From contig DASUWS010000201.1 in the NCBI GenBank assembly GCA_036378295.1, forward strand, positions 1 to 10,935: DNA of 10,935 bases, written 5' to 3'. The position numbers were made by a program, and so were the translations under genes. Numbering within the stretch: position 1 is the stretch's first letter; the number at the start of each line of letters is the position of its first letter. Positions 5,895-10,935 of the stretch are shown here, one piece after another. The notes under the pieces are model-generated. The model was not told the origin of the DNA. It saw nothing but the letters and a program-made list of their open reading frames with translations, and ran no database searches. Source of the DNA: DAHUXT01 sp036378295 (GTDB taxonomy: Bacteria > Chloroflexota > Ktedonobacteria > Ktedonobacterales > JADMIN01).

Positions 5895-7640
5895 CTATCG
5901 GGCGGGGACCATATCAATCCTGTCCAGCGATGAGGCGCCTTCACCTGTCGTCTCAAGCGCAGACTCTGAAGAGCTTGCGGCTGGCGGTGTGTGATGGTAT
6001 TGCTTGCGGGTTGCCAGTGCGCGTACGGCGAGCGTCGTCCAGACCGTAAGGAACATCGGCAGGAACCAGAGCGCGGCTCTGCGCGGAATCCGCAGCATAT
6101 GGAGCAGGCTATCAGGTGTCACGCCATTCTTCTGGGGCACCAGTCCGGATCTGATGAGTGGCCAGTAGAGTTCGGTGAGCGGGAACGCCACATAGGTATG
6201 GTAGACGCGCACGCCGAGCGCGACGAAGAGGTACGACATCGCTACCCCATAGATCAGTGAGACGCCCAGCGCGATGCGCAGCCAGCGGCGCGGATGATCC
6301 ACCACCCAGATCAGCGCCAGGCAGGCGAACGGCAGCATCGGCACGAGCAGACGCGGGCCAGGGAGATTCTCGCCTGCCATCGGTAGGAAGTACGACGAGA
6401 TGGCCAGCGGATACAACAGGGACACCGCCAGAGAAACCAGCGCCTCTGGGGTGCCGGGCGCCTGTATCGTTGCCTGTGCCGAGACCAGCCAGCGTCGAAG
6501 TCGTGAGGGTGAGGCGTTGCTGGTCTGGCGCGACGCGGAGGTCGTTGCCCGGTGACTGGCACGCAGCCAGCGCGTGAGGCCGAGCGGCACAAGCACCAGG
6601 AACGGTGATTCCATCAGCAGACCGCGCGGGAAGGCCAGCGTGGACCAGAGACTATCCAGGTGGGGCGTGGTAATGCCGAAGAACCCCTGATGTTGGCCAG
6701 AGAACGCCTCATCGCTGACATAGGCGTAGCTCAAGTGGAACGGGCTGCCGAAGGCGAACCAGTCATACCACCCAAGCAGCATAACACTCGGAATCATCCC
6801 CACGATAAACGCGCCGAGCATCTGCAGGCGCTGCTGGGGGAAAACCAGCCAGATATAACCGCATAAGACGATGACGATCACGCCTACCGGATACTCGCTG
6901 ATGACGGCGAGGCCCATCAACAGGCCCGATAAGATGACCCAGGTGCCAGCGTTCTCTTTTTCGCGGGCACGATAGATCAGATAGAAGCCAATGAAGGCCA
7001 ACCCACCGCCGAAGGCGTGGCTGAAGAAAGTGGTCGAGAATGGGAACGCCAGCGTGCCCAGGGCAAACGCGCCCGCCACGACCATTGGCAACGGTGTGGA
7101 CGCCAGCGAGGGACGCAGGTGCGCGGCGAAACGGCGCAACGCGACGGCGGCCATGACCGCCACCGGCACCACGGTGAAGCCATTGAGAATGGCGATCTGC
7201 TGCGTCAGCGTGAATCGCGAGGTATCGTCAATGTTGAAGAAGAGGCTCAGGAGCCAGAGCAGTGGCGTCGCCAGCAGCGAGAGGCCGAGCGAGCGGGGCG
7301 AGTACCAGTGTCCTTGATAGTAGCTGACGTCAATGGTGTTGCCCGCGTGGCTGTCTATGATCGCGGTGCCGTGCGCAAGCGCGTACACCATATCGTAGCG
7401 ACTAAGGGTATTCGTTCCTGCGGGTGTCAGGTAAAAGACGTAGCAAAGGAGGAGCAGACCAGCAAACGCCCGGTCACTCTGGAAAAGTTGAGCGAGTGTC
7501 CGCGGGGTCGCTGTCCACAGTTGAATCAGTCGCGTCCTTGATGCTGAAGTAGACGCTATCGTGCGCATGGCGGGAGCTAGTGACGCAATGGTTGCCGTCC
7601 AGCGCTCGCCCAGCGTTCTTTTCATCTCTTGGCTACGCAT
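5895..7640 (-). CDS. Polytopic membrane protein, GT-C-like glycosyltransferase family
   Basis: This 581-residue integral membrane protein has roughly 12-13 hydrophobic segments, at about 57-73, 117-137, 147-168, 185-223 (two), 234-267 (two), 274-292, 340-356, 400-420, 430-446, 455-477 and 522-540. The long loop after the first segment reads NTLSRYDMVYALAHG, then YYQGHWYSPRSLGLSLLATP. That is characteristic of PMT/ArnT-like GT-C proteins, in which an Asp in this first outer loop is catalytic (D83 is the candidate). Such enzymes move sugars from polyprenyl-phosphate carriers onto lipids, glycans or proteins outside the membrane. The donor and acceptor here cannot be told. A Ser/Thr/Arg-rich stretch (363-385) forms a flexible cytoplasmic-type loop, and the 40-residue C-terminal tail is hydrophilic. 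ATG 7640 has no Shine-Dalgarno site but lies directly behind a strong promoter. ATG 7625 is an alternative. Confidence 0.82.
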   Translation of the reverse strand: MRSQEMKRTLGERWTATIASLAPAMRTIASTSASRTRLIQLWTATPRTLAQLFQSDRAFAGLLLLCYVFYLTPAGTNTLSRYDMVYALAHGTAIIDSHAGNTIDVSYYQGHWYSPRSLGLSLLATPLLWLLSLFFNIDDTSRFTLTQQIAILNGFTVVPVAVMAAVALRRFAAHLRPSLASTPLPMVVAGAFALGTLAFPFSTTFFSHAFGGGLAFIGFYLIYRAREKENAGTWVILSGLLMGLAVISEYPVGVIVIVLCGYIWLVFPQQRLQMLGAFIVGMIPSVMLLGWYDWFAFGSPFHLSYAYVSDEAFSGQHQGFFGITTPHLDSLWSTLAFPRGLLMESPFLVLVPLGLTRWLRASHRATTSASRQTSNASPSRLRRWLVSAQATIQAPGTPEALVSLAVSLLYPLAISSYFLPMAGENLPGPRLLVPMLPFACLALIWVVDHPRRWLRIALGVSLIYGVAMSYLFVALGVRVYHTYVAFPLTELYWPLIRSGLVPQKNGVTPDSLLHMLRIPRRAALWFLPMFLTVWTTLAVRALATRKQYHHTPPAASSSESALETTGEGASSLDRIDMVPAR

Positions 7641-7649
7641 ATGTTCGTT

Positions 7650-7679
7650 AGTATACCGGGCACAGAAGCCTCATGCCAA
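7650..7679 (-). promoter_or_regulatory. Promoter of the GT-C-like membrane protein, near-leaderless
   Basis: On the minus strand TTGGCA (7674-7679, 5 of 6 to TTGACA), an 18-base spacer and TATACT (7650-7655, 5 of 6 to TATAAT) form the best promoter in the window. Transcription would start near 7643, only about three bases before the ATG at 7640. That fits the absence of a ribosome binding site. Confidence 0.7.
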
Positions 7680-7684
7680 CAGAC

Positions 7685-7699
7685 CTACCGTATCGGCAG
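7685..7699 (-). terminator. Possible weak terminator after the amidohydrolase gene
   Basis: The minus-strand RNA CUGCCG-AUA-CGGUAG can form a 6-base stem (one G-U pair), starting 8 bases after the amidohydrolase stop and followed by GUCUGUU. The stem is short and the U content low, so termination would be inefficient. It stands just upstream of the next gene's promoter. Confidence 0.25.
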
Positions 7700-7707
7700 G
7701 CGCGATT

Positions 7708-8601
7708 TCACTGTGCATTTTCCGGGCCAGAGAACGACATGCCGGCGATAGCGGTATGTGCCAGCAGGCGCGCTCCCGTGCGCCAGAGAACGTTGTGCCG
7801 AGCTTCGTTGCTCCAGCCATCCAGGTTGAAAAAGTCAGCAAGCCAGCGATCTGGCGGGATGAAAGGATAATCCGAGCCGAAGAGGAACTTGCCATTCAGG
7901 CGTCCTGCGGCCTCCTTCAGCAGCGCGGGCGGGATGTATTTGGGCGACCAGCCCGAAAGATCATTGTAGACGTTCGGTTTGTGCTGAAGGATCGCAATCA
8001 TCTCCTGTTCCCACGGCCACGAGGGATGCGCTCCGATGATCGTCAGGCTCGGGAAATCCGCTGCCAGATTGTCCAGGTGAATTGGGCGCATGGTCTCCAG
8101 CTTGACGGCGCCGCCCCCTGGCATATTCGCGCCCAGGCCAGATGTGCCTGTGTGGAAGAGGGTGGGGATGCCCAGCGCTGCGATCCGCTCGAACAGTGGG
8201 TAGAAGCGAGGGTCGTCTGGATAGAAGTTCTGAATACCCGGGTGGAACTTGGCGCCCGAGAGGCCGAGGTCTTTGACCGCTCGCTCGATCTCTTCGATGG
8301 CCCGGTCGCCTTTAAGGGGATCGACGCTCGCGAATCCCACGAACCGCTGAGGATAACGCCGGACGATCTCGGCCACCGTATCATTGCGCAGGGGCTTCTG
8401 CCCGGTAGCCGTTTCGGCGTCCCACGCCAGCAGCACACCGACGATATCTTGCGAGGCGTAGTAGTCCGCTATCTCTTCGATATCGCGGAGTTTCACCTCT
8501 TTGCGGAAGTATTGCTCGACAGCATCGCGATACTTGCCAATCGCGCCGTCCATGAACTCGGCAATTGGCAGATGCACATGGAAATCTATTGCCCGTGGCA
8601 C
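7708..8601 (-). CDS. Amidohydrolase-2 family metal-dependent hydrolase/decarboxylase
   Basis: This 297-residue protein is a TIM-barrel enzyme of the amidohydrolase-2 family, which includes ACMSD and gamma-resorcylate decarboxylase. Predicted metal ligands are in the expected order: D6-F-H8-V-H10 on strand 1, H150 in LFHTG, H192 in IIGAHPSWPW and D244 in LFGSDYPF. K118 and H120 in GAKFHPGIQ are the usual strand-4 residues. Length and C-terminus (NVLWRTGARLL) fit the family. The start is GTG 8601 with an excellent GAGGAGG 7 bases upstream (8609-8615); the stop is TGA at 7710-7708. No signal peptide is visible, so it should be cytoplasmic. Neighbours give no pathway clue. The chemistry could be hydrolysis of a C-N or C-O bond or a non-oxidative decarboxylation, and the sequence alone does not decide. 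Confidence 0.93.
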   Translation of the reverse strand: MPRAIDFHVHLPIAEFMDGAIGKYRDAVEQYFRKEVKLRDIEEIADYYASQDIVGVLLAWDAETATGQKPLRNDTVAEIVRRYPQRFVGFASVDPLKGDRAIEEIERAVKDLGLSGAKFHPGIQNFYPDDPRFYPLFERIAALGIPTLFHTGTSGLGANMPGGGAVKLETMRPIHLDNLAADFPSLTIIGAHPSWPWEQEMIAILQHKPNVYNDLSGWSPKYIPPALLKEAAGRLNGKFLFGSDYPFIPPDRWLADFFNLDGWSNEARHNVLWRTGARLLAHTAIAGMSFSGPENAQ

Positions 8602-8608
8602 TGTCTAG

Positions 8609-8615
8609 CCTCCTC
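8609..8615 (-). promoter_or_regulatory. Ribosome binding site fixing the GTG start of the amidohydrolase
   Basis: GAGGAGG on the minus strand, 7 bases before GTG 8601, is near-ideal and fixes the non-ATG start. Confidence 0.8.
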
Positions 8616-8787
8616 AGCGCTATGGCATGAAGCAAAGAGATAACATCTCATGTATGGCCCATTTTCATGTGATCCATATGAGAGACGACACCACTTCATA
8701 CGGACGTTCTCTCAGGTTCATCTCAGTTTTCTTCATAACTATACCACGAGAAGGACCAGCAGACAGGCGACTTCTCTGGCTATTTGT

Positions 8788-8817
8788 TTGCCGCGCCCCC
8801 GCCAGCAGGCATATACT
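8788..8817 (+). promoter_or_regulatory. Promoter of recG
   Basis: TTGCCG (8788-8793, 4 of 6), an 18-base spacer and TATACT (8812-8817, 5 of 6) read toward recG. Start near 8824 would give a leader of about 43 bases. The spacing and -10 sequence are the same as in the membrane-protein promoter. Confidence 0.6.
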
Positions 8818-8866
8818 GATGGGGCGGCACTGGTCATTCGGCGGCGCACAGTAACGAGGCGGTAGC

Positions 8867-10935
8867 GTGCAGGAGATTCCAGCGAAGACAGGAAAACAGT
8901 CCGACGGCGCGGCTCAACTGATCGAGCGAGCGCGGCATATCCTGGCCTTTGAGCAACGCAATGGGCATCAGGATAACGTCGTCAAGCCCGGCGGTATCGA
9001 GGCGTTCATCGAGCGCTGGACCACACAGATGCGCGCTGCCCGCGATCGTGGTGAGATTGCCGCGCCACCCGCGGGCGCATCCGGGCGGTTGCCTGAGGTT
9101 GCGATTTTGCATCTGCTGACGGGCTATCGCGCGCTCGACCCGATGCAGCGTGCCGCCAAGATTCGCGCATCCCTGGCGTTGCTCGATGCCTTCAACACGC
9201 CGGGAACACCGCGATCACCCGATGCCGCGCCCCAGACTCGCTCAGCGGCGCCTGGTTCCCGGTCCGCGCGCGAAGCTCCCCGGTTTGGTCAGCCCGCTCC
9301 TGGCCGCTCCACCACTCACCCGTCCACACCCGCACCCGACGAGTCATGGCCGCTGGCGAAGCCCTTGCCTAAGCCGCCGGTATTGCCCGCGCAACGCCCG
9401 CGCTTCGCTGAGCCGCCCCGCGAGCCGCGCCCGGAAGATGAATACCTCATCCAGGCGGCGGTCACGGCTGTCCCAGGTGTCGGAGCGACCCAGGAGGCGC
9501 GTCTGGCACGCCTCGGCATTCAGACGGTGCGTGATCTGCTCTTCGCGTTCCCACGCGAGCATCACGATTACAGCAAGCTCCAGAAGATTGCCCAGCTTCC
9601 CTTCGATCAGGTGTCTACGACGCTGGGGCTGATCTGGGAGGTCGAGAACAAGCGCACGAAGAATGGCCGCACGCGTACCGTGGCTCGCGTCTCGGATGAG
9701 ACGGGCGCGGTCTACGCGACGTGGTTCAACCAGCCCTACTTGCTCAAGCAACTGCCGCGCGGAGGGCATATCGTGATGACGGGTACCAAGCAGCGGTTCG
9801 GCAATCGGGTGGAGTTCGCGGTGAAGAGCCATGAGCTGCCGGAGCAGGGCGACCTGATCAATACCGGGAGGCTCGTGCCCGTCTATCCGCTGACAGAAGG
9901 GCTGAGCCCGAAGGTGATGCGCCGCTTCACCAAGTGGGTCGTGGACCGCTGCGCGGCGTTCGTCCCCGACCATCTGCCCGCGGAGGTGCGCTCGAAAGCC
10001 AAGCTGATGCCGCTCCCCGATGCGATTGCGGAGATGCACTATCCACAGAACGCGGAACTACTTGAGGCCGCGCGCCGACGGCTGGCGTTCGATGAGCTCT
10101 TCCTCATTCAGTTGGGAATGCTCACACGGCGGGCCAACTGGAAGGATAGCTCGCCCGCTCCGGCGATGCCCGTGCCTGACTCGTTGATCTTCGCCGATGC
10201 GCCAGAGAGCGAGACGCCCCCGGCGACGAACAATCCCGGTGGGGGACTCTGGCCGCTGACAGCGACCTGCTTCGAGCGCACGCTGCCTTTTCGCCTGACC
10301 GGAGCGCAATGCCGGGCAATCCGCGAGATCCTGGCCGATATGCGCGATACGCATCCGATGAGCCGCCTGTTGCAGGGCGACGTTGGCTCCGGCAAGACCG
10401 TCGTAGCTGCCGCCGCGCTGCTGGCTGCCGCCGCAAACGGCTATCAGGGGGCGTTGCTGGCGCCAACAGAGATTCTGGCCGAACAGCACTATCGCGGTCT
10501 GAGCGCGTTGCTCGCGCCGTTCGGACTGCATGTGGTGCTGCTAACGGGCAGCCAGCGTGCCAAAGAGCGCAATGCCGCGCGCGATGCCCTGGCCAATGGA
10601 CAGGCTGCCGTGGCCATCGGTACGCATGCGCTGATTCAGGACGGCGTCACCTTCGCGCGGCTGGGGTTGGCTGTCGTGGATGAGCAGCATCGCTTTGGCG
10701 TGGAGCAGCGCGATGCTTTGCGCCAGAAGGGCTACAACCCGCATATGCTGGTGATGACCGCGACGCCGATTCCGCGCACGCTCGCGCTCACGCTCTACGG
10801 CGATCTGGATGTCTCGGTGCTCGACGAGATGCCCGCCGGACGCCAGCCGATCATCACGCGCTGGCGCTCAGGCAGCCAGCGACAGGAGGCATACCGCCTC
10901 GTGTCGGAGGAGGTCGCGAAGGGACGGCAGGCGTA
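8867..10935 (+). CDS. recG: ATP-dependent DNA helicase RecG, 3' end outside the window
   Basis: RecG remodels stalled replication forks and branch-migrates Holliday junctions. The frame is open from GTG 8867 to the right edge (689 codons seen). An in-frame TAA at 8852 limits the start, and GAGG (8856-8859) lies 7 bases before GTG. Residues 1-109 are an extra N-terminal region and about 110-192 a Pro/Ala/Arg-rich linker. The wedge domain then begins with VPGVGATQEARLARLGIQTV (199-) and an OB-like part (VARVSDETGAVYATWFNQ). Helicase motifs follow: LTGAQCRAI (Q-like motif), Walker A GDVGSGKT (504-511), APTEILAEQH, IGTHALIQD, the DEQH box (605-608, DEQHRFGV) and MTATPIPRTLAL. The sequence stops soon after PAGRQPIITRW, before the C-terminal helicase domain is complete. 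A hydrophilic insertion (about 426-466) precedes the helicase core. E. coli RecG is 693 residues in total; this protein would be far longer because of the N-terminal part. Confidence 0.97.
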   Translation, partial: MQEIPAKTGKQSDGAAQLIERARHILAFEQRNGHQDNVVKPGGIEAFIERWTTQMRAARDRGEIAAPPAGASGRLPEVAILHLLTGYRALDPMQRAAKIRASLALLDAFNTPGTPRSPDAAPQTRSAAPGSRSAREAPRFGQPAPGRSTTHPSTPAPDESWPLAKPLPKPPVLPAQRPRFAEPPREPRPEDEYLIQAAVTAVPGVGATQEARLARLGIQTVRDLLFAFPREHHDYSKLQKIAQLPFDQVSTTLGLIWEVENKRTKNGRTRTVARVSDETGAVYATWFNQPYLLKQLPRGGHIVMTGTKQRFGNRVEFAVKSHELPEQGDLINTGRLVPVYPLTEGLSPKVMRRFTKWVVDRCAAFVPDHLPAEVRSKAKLMPLPDAIAEMHYPQNAELLEAARRRLAFDELFLIQLGMLTRRANWKDSSPAPAMPVPDSLIFADAPESETPPATNNPGGGLWPLTATCFERTLPFRLTGAQCRAIREILADMRDTHPMSRLLQGDVGSGKTVVAAAALLAAAANGYQGALLAPTEILAEQHYRGLSALLAPFGLHVVLLTGSQRAKERNAARDALANGQAAVAIGTHALIQDGVTFARLGLAVVDEQHRFGVEQRDALRQKGYNPHMLVMTATPIPRTLALTLYGDLDVSVLDEMPAGRQPIITRWRSGSQRQEAYRLVSEEVAKGRQA

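Larger units (their letters stand above)
8602..8866. promoter_or_regulatory. AT-richer divergent region with clustered dyads
   Basis: No gene is seen in these 265 bases between the divergent amidohydrolase and recG genes. The part from 8620 to 8790 is visibly richer in A and T than the flanking genes. It contains:
- GAGAT-AAC-ATCTC (8637-8649);
- ATGG-C-CCAT (8654-8662);
- TCATGTG-ATC-CATATGA (8665-8681, one mismatch);
- TGAGAGA (8679-8685) paired with TCTCTCA (8708-8714) across 22 bases.
A minus-strand TATAGT (8738-8743, 5 of 6 to TATAAT, poor -35) could start the amidohydrolase transcript near 8731. The dyads would then lie in a leader of about 130 bases. Confidence 0.55.

Noticed and set aside
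7561..8643. A 360-residue open frame on the plus strand opposite the amidohydrolase gene
   Set aside because: It is the antisense mirror of a GC-rich gene with clear catalytic motifs and a near-ideal ribosome binding site. Its translation shows no recognisable domain and it overlaps the membrane-protein promoter and start.
9344..10039. A 231-residue minus-strand open frame opposite recG
   Set aside because: It is fully covered by RecG wedge-domain coding sequence, is Arg/His-rich as expected of an antisense shadow, and has no domain.

Overview
The window is a GC-rich bacterial chromosomal segment with densely packed genes and no RNA genes, mobile elements or CRISPR arrays that I could recognise. 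It is most likely Chloroflexota, perhaps Ktedonobacteria-like. This is inferred from the gene set and protein style: an NGTGYGG-type ArgC, a RecG with a long proline-rich N-terminal extension, a GT-C-like polytopic membrane protein, and frequent GTG starts. No ribosomal or other phylogenetic marker is present, so the assignment is tentative.

Left part (1-1090, plus strand): the 3' end of an unrecognised gene with a beta-rich C-terminal domain, then a small gene with a good ribosome binding site. The small gene encodes one membrane segment followed by an Arg/Gly-rich tail built of tetrapeptide repeats. Next (1091-3447, minus strand) is a two-gene operon: an Eis-like GNAT acetyltransferase followed 26 bases later by a protein of the aminoglycoside phosphotransferase/kinase fold. 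Both families can modify small molecules such as antibiotics, but no substrate can be read from the sequence.

A 417-base intergenic stretch (3448-3864) separates that operon from the divergent argC-argB pair. It holds a dyad near the acetyltransferase promoter, a candidate argC promoter, two overlapping mini-ORFs with Arg codons, and two long-range inverted repeats. argC and argB overlap by one base (TGATG) and encode consecutive enzymes of arginine biosynthesis: ArgB phosphorylates N-acetylglutamate and ArgC reduces the product to the semialdehyde. ArgB carries the N-terminal helix and C-terminal signature of the arginine-inhibited hexameric class, so the pathway is probably feedback-controlled at this enzyme.

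Right part: converging on argB is a minus-strand polytopic membrane protein resembling GT-C glycosyltransferases. Its promoter (TTGGCA-18-TATACT) sits so close to the ATG that the message should be nearly leaderless. Upstream of it on the same strand is a metal-dependent hydrolase/decarboxylase of the amidohydrolase-2 family. A 265-base AT-richer divergent region full of short dyads lies between this gene and recG (plus strand). recG has its own TTGCCG-18-TATACT promoter and runs off the right edge after the DEQH and TAT motifs. The best promoters in the window share a TATACT -10 element.
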